A DNA stretch of 64,000 nucleotides from the NCBI GenBank assembly GCA_037176725.1, contig JAZBRS010000014.1, positions 70,414,501-70,478,500 of the forward strand. Direction: 5' to 3'. The notes under the pieces were generated by a model. It was not told where the DNA came from. It did not search any database and was given only the letters and a program-made list of their open reading frames with translations. Shown here one piece after another: positions 1-11,598 of the stretch. Position numbers and translations under genes: made by a program. Position 1 is the stretch's first letter; each line of letters begins with the position of its first letter. The DNA comes from Posidonia oceanica (Eukaryota > Streptophyta > Magnoliopsida > Alismatales > Posidoniaceae).

Positions 1-39
1 TGAGCAGTGTGCAGGGGTTAGCAGAGTAGGAAAACCCAT
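1..39 (-). CDS. Start of DUF7745-like accessory ORF, element A (cut by window edge)
   Basis: The ATG is at 37-39 on the minus strand and opens MGFPTLLTPAHC, matching MGFPTLVTPVHC at the start of the B2 accessory ORF (53950). Only 13 codons lie in the window. Its presence in a second copy shows the ORF belongs to the family, not only to B2. Confidence 0.6.
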   Translation of the reverse strand, partial: MGFPTLLTPAHCS

Positions 40-1516
40 TATACTGGTTGCAGAGGGACAGGCAGACAGTTGCAGAAGCTTGAAAGTACCTGGCATCAAC
101 AAACAGTCAGACCTCGCAGGCATATAATCTTTGACAACAAGCAGAAGCTGAGACTGAAAATGTAGTTCCATGTGTATCTAGGCAAGTGATAACAGAACAT
201 AGCAATTAAGCACTGGTGAACAAAGGGAATTGGCAGCAGTCCGGCGAATGCGGGGGCGAGGGCCGGCAGGAGATCTGGACCGGTGCAGCTTGAGTGTCGT
301 CGATGCGCTCTGCTGGGGAGGAGTACTGTCTCAGGGCCGAGGCGCGTTGCAGAGCGGGAGAGATTGATGGAAGAGGAAAAAAAAGAAAGAAGATGCATGA
401 ATGCAAGATGCTAGTGATATGCTTATGAGGATGAATATTATTGAATGAGTATGCTTGAATGGATGGATATGCTTGGGTGGATGGGTATGCTTGAGTGCCC
501 TCAGCGTACGGAGTGCTTTGGTGCCTGTTGCAGAGGAAGGGAGTGGTTCCTGACTCACTGGGCCCTACTTATACTCTTGGCTTATTGGTGGCGCTCCGGA
601 ACAGGTTGTTGGCATTATACAGGTGGTGATGTGGTGAAGACAGGCTACTGGCTGCACTCTCAGGACCTACACCTATTCTTTCAGCTCTCTTTTTTTTGAA
701 AGGTTTCTCCCTCATAGGTATGCGGTCTTTCTCTGCCCCTAGCTGGGAGAAGGTATGTGTTTGCTCTTGGGAGGATGTGGTAGACCCCTTTTTCAGGCTT
801 GACATGCAGGGGATCCTTAGTAAGGTATGGGGGATAACGGTGCCTGTGTTTTTTTTTTTGGGCTACCTTTGCCCTTTTCTTTTTTTTTTCTTTTTTTTTT
901 TGCTTGCTTTTCTCCTTTTTTGTTTTTGTTTTTGTTCTATCTCTTTTTTTCCCCTTTTTTTTGCTTGATCTTTTTCCCCTTTTTTTTTTTTTTTTTTAGG
1001 CTTTTGCTATCCCCATTCTGGTGGCAAAAGAAGGGTGCTTGAATTGTAATGGATTTAGGCTTTGGGTCTGCTGTGTGATGGGTAGAAGGAGCAGGGTTAG
1101 ACTGCACACCCCTATCTCTAGGGCCGGCTTCTGTCTTCGTCTTCTGTTCCTTGGAGGTGCCCAAACCTAGATGTCTATTCTCACTTTTTTTCAAGCTCAC
1201 AACCTAACATTTTTTCTCCCTCAGAGGTGTACGTCCTTGTGAGATTGGGCAGTTCGCCTGTCCTTATTGGTGGTGGCTCCCTCACTTGTTAAGACATCTA
1301 AGTAGTGCCAGGTGAGGCAGGATGACTCTTTCCAGAGCAGGCAAGCAGTTCCAGTTGTCATCACTGGGCCGATGATGCGATGTTTGAGAAGATGACGATG
1401 ATGATTTGAAAAGAAAGAATGCAAGAGTTGAAAGGATGACGATGTAGAGTTGAAGCAAGAAGGCGAGAATGCAAGTGCAGGTGGGAGAAGGGCGTCTGCA
1501 ACGGGGCCACTTTCGG
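40..1516 (-). other. 3' untranslated spacer of element A between integrase and accessory ORF
   Basis: No conserved ORF. Around 1250-1385 it aligns with B2 52780-52890. A homopolymer-rich stretch at about 848-996 (T-rich on the plus strand, A/G-rich in the element sense) lies about 520 bases after the integrase stop, and B2 has an A/G-rich tract at the corresponding place (53091-53226). The segment 40-210 aligns with B2 53770-53949, just upstream of the DUF7745-like ORF. Confidence 0.7.
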
Positions 1517-2197
1517 CTACTGATAGTATTTCTTCAGATAGCAGAGGTTGACGGGCTCGGACTGCTCGACCTGGTCCATATCCTCAAGAGTTATAGCGCC
1601 TCCCGAAAAGATCTGCTTGACCACAAAGGGGCCACGCCAATTGGGTCGGAATTTCCCTCGACCGTCAGGCAAATGAATGGCGCGCAAGACAAGGTCCCCT
1701 GGCTGGAAGCTTCTGGGCTGGACCTTCTTCAAGAATGCTCTGGCCATTCGCTTCTGATAGCAGTGAGCGTTGTGCATGGCTTGCAATCTGCGCTCATCAA
1801 TCAAGTTCAGTTGGACGTAGCGGTCTTCGACCCATTCTGCTCCTTCCAACTCAGCTTCCCGCAGGATCCGCAGGGAGGGGATCTCCACTTCAACAGGTAA
1901 CACCGCTTCCATGCCGTACACCAGAGAGTACGGGGTGGCTCCTGTAGAGGTCTGGATTGATGTCCTGTACGCCCAGAGCGCGTACGGGAGCTTGTCGTGC
2001 CAATCCTTGTGGGTTTCTGCCATTTTCTTCAGGATCTTGACAATGTTCTTGTTTGCAGATTCCACTGCTCCGTTCATTTGTGGCCGATAGGGCAAGGATC
2101 GATGGTGCTTGATCTTGAGTCTTTGCAGGTATTCTTCGATCCTTTTGGCAATGAAGTTTGAGCCGTTATCAGAGATGACTGAGTGCGGGACCCCATA
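1517..2197 (-). pseudogene. Integrase C-terminal half of element A
   Basis: This is the same frame as the preceding integrase part, after the TGA at 2198. It contains the second core Asp in VISDNG, the core Glu in NGAVESANK, YSLVYGMEAVLPVEVE, and a C-terminal GPY/F module (NWRGPFVVKQIFSGGAITL). There is no chromodomain after it, as expected for Tat/Ogre and unlike chromoviruses. The protein ends at YLKKYYQ, stop 1517-1519. Apart from the single TGA, the integrase reads through without loss. Confidence 0.92.
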
Positions 2198-3930
2198 TCA
2201 GGCAACAATATTGTTTCTGATAAATTTTTCTGTTGCCGCAGCGGTGACTGTCCTGTAAGAAGCCGCTTCCACCCACTTGGTAAAGTAATCAATCGCCACC
2301 AGAATGTAACGATGACCATTTGAAGCAGCAGGGTGGATGGCGCCAATGACATCGATCCCCCAGGTGGAGAAAGGCCATGGCGAAGACATGTTGTGCAGCT
2401 GATGTGGAGGGGCCTTGATGAAGTTTCCATGGATTTGACAGTTGTGGCATCTACGCACGAACCGGCAGCAGTCGGCTTCCATGGTCTGCCAGAAATAACC
2501 TTGCAGCATGATCTTCTTGGCCAGGAGGACGCCGTTCATGTGCGGGCCATAGGTCCCCGCATGCACTTGGAGCATCAGCGTGTCAGCCTCCGATTTGTTC
2601 AGGCAGCGCAGTAGCATCTGATTGTATGACCTTCTGTACAGCTGCCCGGCCCCTAGCACATACTTTGACGCCAGACGCGCCAAAGTCCTCTTGTCTGTTG
2701 CCGTGGTATCAGGAGGAAAGCTACCAGACTCCAGGAAGGATTTTATGTCTTGATACCAGGGCTGCCCCTCTGCGGGATCCGCTTCTTCTATGCTCATGCA
2801 GTATGCAGGCTGTTCAATGCGAGTGACTGATACATCCACAGTGCTGTCTTCTGAAATGGTGAGCCAGGATGCCAGAGTTGCTAGTGCGTCTGCATACGCG
2901 TTTTTTGCTCTGTTCAGGTACGTGAAGCGGATGCTCTTGAATTTTTCCATCGACCTCAGCAGGTGTTCATGATACGGCACAAGCTTGGGATCTTTTGTCT
3001 TCCAATCGCCGTTCACTTGAGAAATCACCAGCATGGCATCGCCGTACACATGCAGCTTCTGCGCCTCATGCTCGAGGGCGACTTTCAACCCCAGGATGCA
3101 CGCTTCGTACTCTGCTTCGTTATTTGTGCAGGTGAAAGTCAGCTTCCTTGCGAAAGGAGTCATCTGTCCTTGGGGCGTGGTCAGCACTGTGCCTACGCCT
3201 CGGCCCTTCTTGTTGACTGCACCATCAAAGTAGAGCTGCCATTCCTCTGCTTCTTCAGGATCTTTCTGCTCAGAGTCCTCCATTGCAAAGAGAATGTCTT
3301 CATCAGGGAACTGTGTCTGGAGGGATTGGTATTCAGGCAGAGGAAGGTCAGCAAGATGGTCTGCCATGGCCTGACCCTTCATGGATTTCTGTGTGACAAA
3401 AGTGATGTCGTACGGAGACAATAACACCTGCCACTTAGCACATCTGCCCACCATGGCCGGTTTCTGAAATAGGAACTTGATAGGATCATGCCGGCATAAG
3501 AGCTGTACTGGGTATGCCATCATGTAGTGCCTTAGTTTCTGTGCAGCCCAGACAAGTGACAAACAGGTCTTCTCTAGTGTACTGTACCTGGCTTCGCATT
3601 CATTAAATTTCTTGCTCAGGTAGTAGATGGCGCGCTCCTTTCTACCAGATTCGTCATGCTGGCCCAAGACAGCGCCCATGGAATGCTGCGTGGTAGAAAG
3701 GTAGAGAAGTAAGGGTCTCCCTGGCGTAGGCGGGACCAGAACAGGAGGCTTGATCAGCAGCTGCTTGATCTTGGCAAATGCAGCTTGACACTCCTTGCTC
3801 CAGTGAATCTGCGCATTCTTCCTCAAGAGCTTGAAAATGGGTTCACAGATGGGCGTAAGCTGTGCAATGAAGCGGCTGATATATTGTAAACGCCCAAGCA
3901 GACTTCTGACTTCTTTTTCAGTCCTGGGGG
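2198..3930 (-). pseudogene. RNase H, archaeal-type RNase H and integrase N-terminal half of element A
   Basis: The 542-codon frame (first codon 3824-3826, preceded in the same frame by the RT thumb back to about 3930) carries three activities. Residues 38-160 are the normal Ty3 RNase H. Residues 196-320 are a second RNase H of the archaeal type found in Tat elements, with Asp201 in LYFDGA, Glu in NNEAEYEA (237-242), Asp263 in YGDA, and Asp313 in NAYADALA. Integrase begins near residue 415 with an HHCC zinc site (H422, H429, C460, C463), and the first core Asp492 is in TWGIDVIGA. The frame ends at a TGA (2198-2200) where B2 has CGA (Arg), a CpG transition. RNase H would degrade the RNA template, and the integrase would insert the cDNA. 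Confidence 0.9.
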
Positions 3931-4674
3931 TGGCATGTCCACGATGGCTTGTGCTTTCAACGGGTCCACCTCAATCCCCCTTTGGCTAACAATGTAGCCG
4001 AGCAATTTGCCAGAAGACACCCCGAATACGCACTTCTTGGGATTCAAGCGCAGCTTGTACTTCCGTAGACGGTCAAAGAGCTTTCTGAGACAGGCAAGAT
4101 GATCCTCGGGCTCTTTGGTTTTGGCAATCATATCGTCTACATAGACCTCCACTTCTTGGTGCATGAGGTCGTGGAATAGCACAGTCATGGCCCTCTGATA
4201 GGTCGCACCAGCATTCTTCAGGCCGAACGGCATGACTTGGTAGCAGAAGACTCCCCAAGAGGTGATGAATGAAGTCTTTTCCATGTCTTCTTCTGCCATT
4301 TTGATCTGATTGTATCCAGAGAAGCCGTCCATGAAGGAGAGTATTTTGTGGCCCGCTGTATTGTCGACTAGGACGTCGATGTGGGGCAATGGAAAGTCGT
4401 CCTTGGGACTCGCCTTGTTCAGGTCCCTGTAGTCGATGCAGATTCGGATTCGGCCATCCTTCTTGGGCACAGGTACAATGTTTGCCAGCCATTCAGGATA
4501 AAGAACGACCTTCAGAAAGTTGACTCCAAGCTGCTTCATTATTTCTTCTTTGATCATGAGCAGCCACTGCGGTCGCCATCTTCTTAGCTTCTGCTTTACT
4601 GGCTTGGCATCTGGATTTAATGGCAGATTGTGCACCACTATCTCTATGTCAAGGCCGACCATATCTTCATAACT
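3823..4674 (-). pseudogene. Reverse transcriptase of element A
   Basis: The Ty3-type RT copies element RNA into cDNA. Counting from MVGLD at 4662, the catalytic Asp112 is in SFMDGFSGY, and Asp176 and Asp177 are in YVDDMIAK. RICIDYRDLNKA and MPFGLKNAGATYQRAM are the standard fingers and palm motifs. The frame continues upstream through the TGA at 4675. Near 3929, after the proline codons of DMPPP, the frame is lost: the rest of the thumb and the link to RNase H are one frame back (-1). The tail from GLKKKSEV onward is out-of-frame translation. B2 has the same break at the same place. Confidence 0.93.
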
Positions 4675-7296
4675 TCAGGCGAAGACATCCGCATATTCTT
4701 TCAGGAATGCGATGAACTCTACTCGAGCCTGGGAGGACAGCTGGGCACTGATGCAAATTTCTCTGACTTCCTCAGCTGTGCCAATGTTGACAACCTCCGT
4801 TTCTTCTTCAACATGGAGGTTGGGGCCTTCTGGGTCGTCGTCATAGGGCCGGAACTCGGGCAATGATTCATCAGTCTCATCCATGCCCGTATCATCCTCC
4901 TCTCCATAAGCAATAAGTTCCGAGAGGATCTCTTTCTCAAAGGAAGGGCTTGTGATGTCGAAAGAGTGCATATGTTCCGCTGCTTGGCCTTGGTGACGCT
5001 TTAGGATGGTCACGCTTACTCGAGAATTCTTGTAGCCTCGGTGCGCGACCTCCGTCCCAGCAACTCCTTCTGCTGCTCTCTCTGGCCTGACTGATTCTGC
5101 TGAGGGCTCAACTGACTCTGGTGCTGATACTGCTGACTGCTCTGCCGACTGTGTTGCTGAGGCTGCTGAGGCATTCTGCTCTACTGCTGCTGCATCTACT
5201 GCTGATGCTCCCCCCTCTGGGTCTTCTAGTGTGCTCGTGGAGGATATGCCGGACTGGCGGCTGATCTGGTCACTGCCGCTCGATGCGTTGCTCAGGTGAG
5301 GCATGGGTTGCACAAACCACCTAGACCCGCCTTCTGGTTGAAGGGTGATGAGCTCATCTGGTCTAGGGGAGTTCGGCGCTGTTGAGTCTTCTAGGACCAT
5401 GATAGAAGCATGGTCCTCTTGCAGAGGAGGATCCGTAACCACGGCTTTTCCTTTCCTTTCTGCAGCTTGATGGTCTGCCAGGTCTTCTGCTATTGACTTG
5501 ATCTGTTCTTGATAGAGTAGCTCTAAGTCAGACATCCAAGAATCGACCTGGGCTTCTATCGCCACTCCTTCTTCCTCGTCCGAGGGGGAGTCGACGTAGT
5601 AGGCGCCGGGGGCCTGCGGCACTGGCCCGGCTGCAAGACGGATTGCTGCCCTTGGAGTCTGCATGATCTGGTTCACGGGCGCGTCCGCTGATGGCAGTTC
5701 TGATGTAGAAGGCCCAAATAGACAGGTCAGCAGTGCTACTGATGGATAAGCTTCCAGGGTCACTGCTGGAGAATAAGCAGGGGTGCTCTTTGAATGGCTC
5801 AAGGGCCCGGAGAATGTAGTGCTCAGTTGGCCTTTTGTATCGGGCCGTAACTGAGAGAGCGTAGCCTCTGACGCCATAGGGTCTTGCCATGAGAGCTGCT
5901 GCAGGTTGTCAAGAGAATGCGGAGCAGACTGTGCCAGCTGCATTCCTGAAGATGATGCTGAGGGAGCGGGTTGGGCCACGCTGCTGACTGAGTTGATGGA
6001 CTGCCCCTCCAGAGATGGGGGCAATGGCACTGATGTTGCTGTGACCGCTGGTAGCATGCTTGGTTCTGCCAAGAGGAGTGTCTCTGTCTCCTGCACTGCT
6101 GCTGACTGTTCTTGGAGAACTATTGTGGCTGCTGAAGGATGGGAACTTGCATCTGCCACAGGGCCTGCTGAGCTGCCTGCTGTTTCCGCCAGAGGGAGAG
6201 CTGAATAAACTGACTGTAGGGCCTCTGCTCTAACCACTGTTTCTGTTGAGTTGATTGGGACTGCCTCTGTCGCATCAGACTGCTCCTCATCCGAGTAATA
6301 GTCCTCAATACACACCCAATCCTCTACCGGCGCTGTGGCTTGGTAGTCGGTTGATCCCAGAATTCCTGCACTGGTAAAGTTAGTGAGGTCTCGGGGAATG
6401 GCTGGCGCACGATCTTTGAGCTGGAAGCAGTGATCTTCGTTGGGCTTGGGTTCGTAGCCGAGGCCTTCCGATTTCCTTCGCTCCACTGCTACGATCGGCT
6501 CCGCGATCCCTTGGCCGTGACGCCCGAGCGGCGTACCCTTTGTGTAACCCCACCTGTAACATACATTCTCGACCATTCGAAAGGGGTTATTGTGAACGGT
6601 CAAGGAGTTGACGCGTTCAAGATCAGGAACGAAGTTAACCGGCTCGCACCGATTAACGCGATATAGGGCTTCAGAAGTCTCGGGGTCAAACAGGATAGAT
6701 TGCGAAGACACGGGGGAGACTGCTTCAATCCGCTCCTTCTCAAAGTTCTCCGCCATGACGACGATGACATCATCGCCATGACGGTACTTTATCATTCGAT
6801 GGAGGGTCGAAGGAAGGACCTGATGCTTGTGGAGCCAAGGGCGCCCAAGCAGAAGATTGAAGTTGGGCTTCAAGTCGACGACATAGAATTCTACGTCGAA
6901 GACGACCGGACCGATAGCCAGAGGGATAATCAGAATCCCTAGAGCGTCATGGTGAGTATTGTCAAAAGCAGTCATTCCCTTCACGGCTGGCGTGATATCC
7001 TCGGCTTTGAATCCGAGCTTGGTTGCTGTACGCGAGGGGCAGACGTTAAGGCCTGACCCATTATCAACCAGTGTTAGGGGAATGCGAAAGTTTTTGAACT
7101 GCACCATGACGAACAGGGGCTGGTTATGATTAATCCCTGCCGGAGGCAGCTCATCACTCGTAAAAGAGATGACCTGGGGCTCCGCGATTAACCCAACCAT
7201 GCTCTCCAAGGCAGAAGGCTCAATGGACTGGGACACACGAGCAGCCTGGAACACGCGAAGAAAAGCCTCGCGGTGCTCGGCAGAAGTGTGGATCAA
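4675..7296 (-). pseudogene. Protease, G-patch-like segment and acidic linker of element A
   Basis: This 873-codon frame begins just after the gag frameshift, so it was probably fused to gag. Residues about 60-160 form the retropepsin: LTLVDNGSGLNV holds the active-site Asp78 in the DNGS form typical of Tat/Ogre elements (not DTG or DSG), and LLLGRPWLH is the matching C-terminal motif. Residues about 245-281 are G-patch-like, with glycines in TPLGRHGQGIAEP and GLGY. Such segments follow the protease in this lineage and may bind RNA. Residues 300-800 are a low-complexity Ala/Ser/Gln/Glu linker with acidic patches such as EDYYSDEEQSD. The last 50 residues, ending EYADVFA, begin the RT region. 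A TGA at 4675-4677 occupies a codon that is usually Trp in related elements. Confidence 0.85.
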
Positions 7297-10271
7297 ATCC
7301 AGATGGAGATGTCGGCTTTAACCCTCTTAAGCTGGGAGGTTAGGTCTACTTTAGGTTGGCTCTTTTGGGCAAGGGGAGGGGTAGTTCTAGCAGGTTCAAA
7401 GGGGGTAGTGGCAGGAAGCTGGGTTACTACAGGTTGGGCAGGGATCTGGCTAGCTATAGGCTGGCTCGGGGTTGGATCTGCCAAGGGTTGGCTAGAGGGT
7501 GGGGGCATAACAGGTCTAGGGTGAGTTGGCCTAGTTGCCGGTGCTGGGGGCCTATAAACCCTCCCCGATCGCGTTACTTCCACGCACATTTCTGTGGCGT
7601 AGCTGTAAGGGACGCGATGGGGGTCCAGGGTCAAATCAATGACGACTAGAGCATGTGCTGCGAGCACAAGAGGGGTTACAGGGGGACCTACAGGATGTTG
7701 AGGTCTATCTAATATGTATGGTTGTTGGGGTGGGAAGGCTGGGGCAGGTTGAGGTCTGCCTAGAAGGTGTAGCTGAGGCTGCCCTAAAAGGTGAGTGGGA
7801 GAACTAGGCTGGGCTCTGGCTAAGAGGTGTACAGGAGATTGAGCCTGAGGGAGCATTGTGGGAGGCGCGAGAGGGCGCTCCGGCCTGGCACGCGGTCGGA
7901 TCAAATGGATTCCCGACTCGGAGCCGGCAACTGCCGCCAGATAGAGACTGACTGGGAAAGGCTCAGAGATGTCAGAGATAAGATCAGAAGGGTCTACTAC
8001 AGAAGTAGCAGGCCCAGAAGGAAAGACAGAGTGGACGCCTGAGGTTCCCGCCCCTCCCGGATAAGAGTGCTCCGGTAAAGGTTGGCGGACGATGCCAGAA
8101 TGCGGGGGAACAGCTGGAGATGCAGATGCATGAGTGTGTGCTTGAGTGGAAGCCTCGTGTGTGTCGATCACAATCGTTCCCGATTCGATCAGGTCCTGAA
8201 TTGCGTTCCGCAGGGAGAAACAATTGTCCGTCGAATGCCCGACACTTCGATGGAAATTGCAGAAGAGGTCCGACCTAAACCAATGCGGCAGAGGACTTGG
8301 CGGCGGACGAACCTCCGGGAACTTCAGGAGCGATGCCACCTTCGGCAAGATGACCGTAAGTGGTTCCACCAGTGGAGTGAAATTTCTCCTCTCAGCGGGT
8401 GGTCATCTTTGCCTTGGGTGTGAGCCTTGCTGAACCGGTGTGGCAGGATTGACCGGTCTAGCGGTGGTAGTGATGTGCGGTGTGTGCGGGTTTCTAGGTG
8501 CAGGAGCGTACACTATCTGAGCTGGGGCGGGCCGGGACGGCAAGCGAACAGGCATAGCAGGAGAATCGACGAATGCAACAGCGGGTTTCAGCAAATCCTT
8601 CCTCTTCGGGCGGTTGTTGCTGCTGCCGCTGTTGTTGTTGTTGGAGGCGCTGCTGTTGGCACTGTTGCTGCTTATCACTGCCTGCTTAGCGAACGCAGAG
8701 AGAGCCGGGAAGTTGCCACTTCGCAAGGAACTCTCCACGCGCGCTCCAGCTCTGATGAGTGCCGCAAAAGTAGTGACTGGTTGAATGCTAAGCAGAGCTC
8801 CGAGAGACGGCTGCGCCCCTTTGATAACGATCTCGATAGATTCCTCGTCAGAGGGTCTATCTCGAACCTGAGAGGCAAGGGCGCGCCAGCGGCCGACGTA
8901 CTCCCCGAACGGCTCGCCAGAGTTCTGCTTGATAGCGATCAAGTCCGCCCTCTTTGGGACAAGATCGAGGTTGAAGGAGTATTGCTCCAGGAACGCCTGA
9001 CTGAGGTCGTTCCAAGTCTTGATGGCTGACATATCAAGTGACGTGAACCACTTGAGTGCCGGTCCGGTCAAACTCTTCTGGAACAAGCGGATCAGCAACC
9101 TCTCGTCAGCCTGAAGCTGAGCGAGATCACCGCAATACGCCTTCAGGTGTGCTACGGGGCAGCCCCTACCATTATACTTCTCGAAGTCCGGGATTTTGAA
9201 CTTCGGAGGGAGTACCGCCTCTGGAAAGCAACAGAGGTCCCGGAACTGGTAGGTCTGGTGCTCAGTACCCTGCACTAGTCGTAGTGCCTTCTCCAAGACG
9301 TCCATCCGGTTATTGATGGGGTCTGGGATTGCTGCTGTAGGAGAGGGATCAGCAGGGGTAGCGAGCACATACGCCGAATGGGTCGCACCTAAGTGCTCCT
9401 CCGGATCTACCATAGCATCGCCTGGTGGAGCAACGGGATGGCCAACGTATCCGTGCTAGGGGATAGTGTATGCAGGAGTGTATGCAGGATGCTGGACTTG
9501 GTGGAGAGGAGAAGAATAAATGCCATGCTGTGCTGAGATAGGGGGTGGATGACGGAGCGCCAGTTGCTGTACAGGCGGGGTGCCAGACAGCGAGCCAGCG
9601 AGGTACTGGGCTCCAGCCGATCCAAAAGATTGACCACCAGAAGGAAGTGGAGCATGCTGTGCCAAGTGTTGTGCAGGAGGCGGCAAACGGGCCCCCATCG
9701 TCGGAACCATGAGCAGTTGCGACGATGGTCGAGGCGGAGGTGCAGAGGTTGATGCATGAAATGCAGGAACTGGCCTCAGAGGAACCTCAGGAATGACAGG
9801 AATAGAAGAAGGACGAACTGATAGAGCCATGCCCTGCAGTTTCTGGGCAAGCTCCATCAGGTGCTGGTACTGCGCCTTGGGCGTCTCGCCAGTGGGGACG
9901 CTGAAGTGCAGTGCCGGCGAAGGCTGAGAAACAAGTGGCATGGACACAGACTGTCCAGGAGGGAAGGATTCTACAGCAAAGGTCGCAGCGACGGTGGAAG
10001 GGATGTCGAAAGCGACGTATCCCTGGGATGGAGGGGGCAGTGGCGTCTCCGGAGCGCGAGTAACGGCCGTCAAGATAGACTCGGCGACCGGATCCGGAGG
10101 AAGGGAGGCTTGCCACTGTCCCGGGGTGTACTGAGAACCTAGAGACGTCAGAGGAGGAAACCCTGGCGTCGGAGGGGGAGCAAGGGGGACAGAAAGAGCA
10201 ACCGGAGGGGCCAGGACGGAAACACCCTCCGTGACAGGAGTAAAAGAAGGCTCACTAACGTACTGGGCCAT
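7293..10271 (-). pseudogene. gag: gag polyprotein region of element A, interrupted by two stops
   Basis: The Gag capsid precursor would package the element RNA in cytoplasmic particles. One frame runs from the ATG at 10269-10271 (protein start MAQYVSEPS, conserved as MAQHTSKPS in B1) to 7293, broken by TAG at 9456-9458 and TGA at 8403-8405. The upstream TTG-initiated extension to 10430 is not needed. The N-terminal 270 codons are Pro/Ser/Gln-rich. The retrotransposon gag core follows (about 9240-8750), with FEKYNGRGCP, LIRLFQKSL and LKWFTSLD. An Asn/Ser-rich spacer and a zinc-knuckle-like C-x2-H-x4-H-x4-C (CNFHRSVGHSTDNC) are downstream. PVHLLARAQ-like repeats follow. The frame ends at 7293 because one base is missing near 7297 relative to B2, where this region would join the protease in frame. 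Confidence 0.88.
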
Positions 10272-11579
10272 CGCTGACCTAGAGCGCGTGAGAACAGGGC
10301 TGCGACGGGTATTCAAATGGTGCTTCCTAAGAGGAGCTATCGTCGCAAATGCGGATAGCTCGGAAGGGGAATGGTCACGAACTAAGTCGCAAAAGGGCGT
10401 CAACGAGGGTCGATACTCGAGCTTTGGCAAAGGGAAACTCGCTTACCGATCACGCTAACACAACAGAAGGAAATTAGGGTTAGAAACTAAAAGATGAATG
10501 CGAATGAGTTAGTTAAGTGGCATGAATGATGTGCATGCTTTCTAGGATGCCCCCCACACCTAACTAGTGTTTCCTAGCAAGGCTGTCTACTCCGGGTATC
10601 CCTGGATGTACGGGTCACCGACTCAGGTCAGAAAAAGTAGGTCCCCTGTCTAACTCCTGGCCCAAAGCTCAGGTAATGACAGGGTGGTGCGTTGGTGGCC
10701 TCTACCCCGCCAAAGCGTGGGTGGTACCCTCTACTAACACCGACACGACCCCCGGATAAGGAGGGGACGGACCGACCAACTTATGCCACGCCCAAAGCAG
10801 TGGAGCAAGAGGCCGGAACCGTCCTTCGCAGACTAGTAGGTGGACTCAGAGGAGAAGAATGCATGCCCTATATGATGCTTATGCAAATGCTTAAAGTCTT
10901 TTATCTTGCACATTTTATTAACCAGAGGGAGTGAAGGATTGTTTGCAGTCTCTAGTTGCCCCTAGAAGTTCTTTTTACTTGCATTTTTTAGTTAACCATG
11001 GGGGAAGCAGACAAGTTTCTACTATCCTAAGCATGGCAAGTGCAAAAGGGAAGAAAATCAGTCAAAATGGCAAGCAACCATCATACAACACAACAAAAGG
11101 CATGTTCATGGCATGTGCGAGTGTTTGTGAATATGATGGTGAAGAAAAGCATTCATCAAGTCAAAAGGCATGTAAGCATAGTATGTGCGTGTGTAGTGAC
11201 ATAGCAAAGGTGTAAAAGAAGCATTTAACATCCAAAAAGCATGTATTTTAGCCAAACAAAGTATGTAGACATGCAATGTGCAAGAATTAAAGCCATAATA
11301 AGCAAATAAGACAAAGCAAGGTAAAAGTTAGCAGGCTGTAAAGGAGATAAGGGCACAAGCAAGACAGTAAGTAAATAAACAGGCAAAGGAGCAAAGCCAG
11401 GCAAAGGAAAGCGCAAACCGAGGCTAAAGAGGTGCAAAACCTAAGCAAAGTAGCTATGAAGCGACTTTCTAGGAGTTTGCACAGAAAAGCGAGCAAAACA
11501 GGCGAAGAAGGCATACAAGGCAGGCAAAACTGCGAAAACAAGCGAGCGAAAAGCCAGGAACGAAAGCCGGAGTCTAGCA
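10272..11579 (-). other. Untranslated leader of element A
   Basis: About 1.3 kb separates the PBS from the first gag ATG. No conserved ORF was found. The part near 10560-10860 matches the leader of B1 (28700-29000), including the phrase on the plus strand of B1 around GTCGGTGCTAGTAGAGGGTA, so the leader is shared family sequence. It may carry packaging signals, but nothing in the sequence proves that. Confidence 0.7.
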
Positions 11580-11597
11580 TCCCCAGCAGAGTCGCCA
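11580..11597 (-). promoter_or_regulatory. Primer-binding site of element A (tRNA-Arg)
   Basis: The 18 bases TGGCGACTCTGCTGGGGA lie one base downstream of the LTR end CTACA. They fit the 3' end of plant tRNA-Arg with about two mismatches, judged from memory of the tRNA sequence. A tRNA-Arg primer is known for Ogre-type elements. Confidence 0.85.
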
Positions 11598-11598
11598 C

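Noticed and set aside
1469..1900. 143-codon plus-strand ORF
   Set aside because: Antisense shadow of the integrase C-terminal coding sequence on the minus strand.
8427..9029. 200-codon plus-strand ORF
   Set aside because: Antisense shadow of gag of element A.
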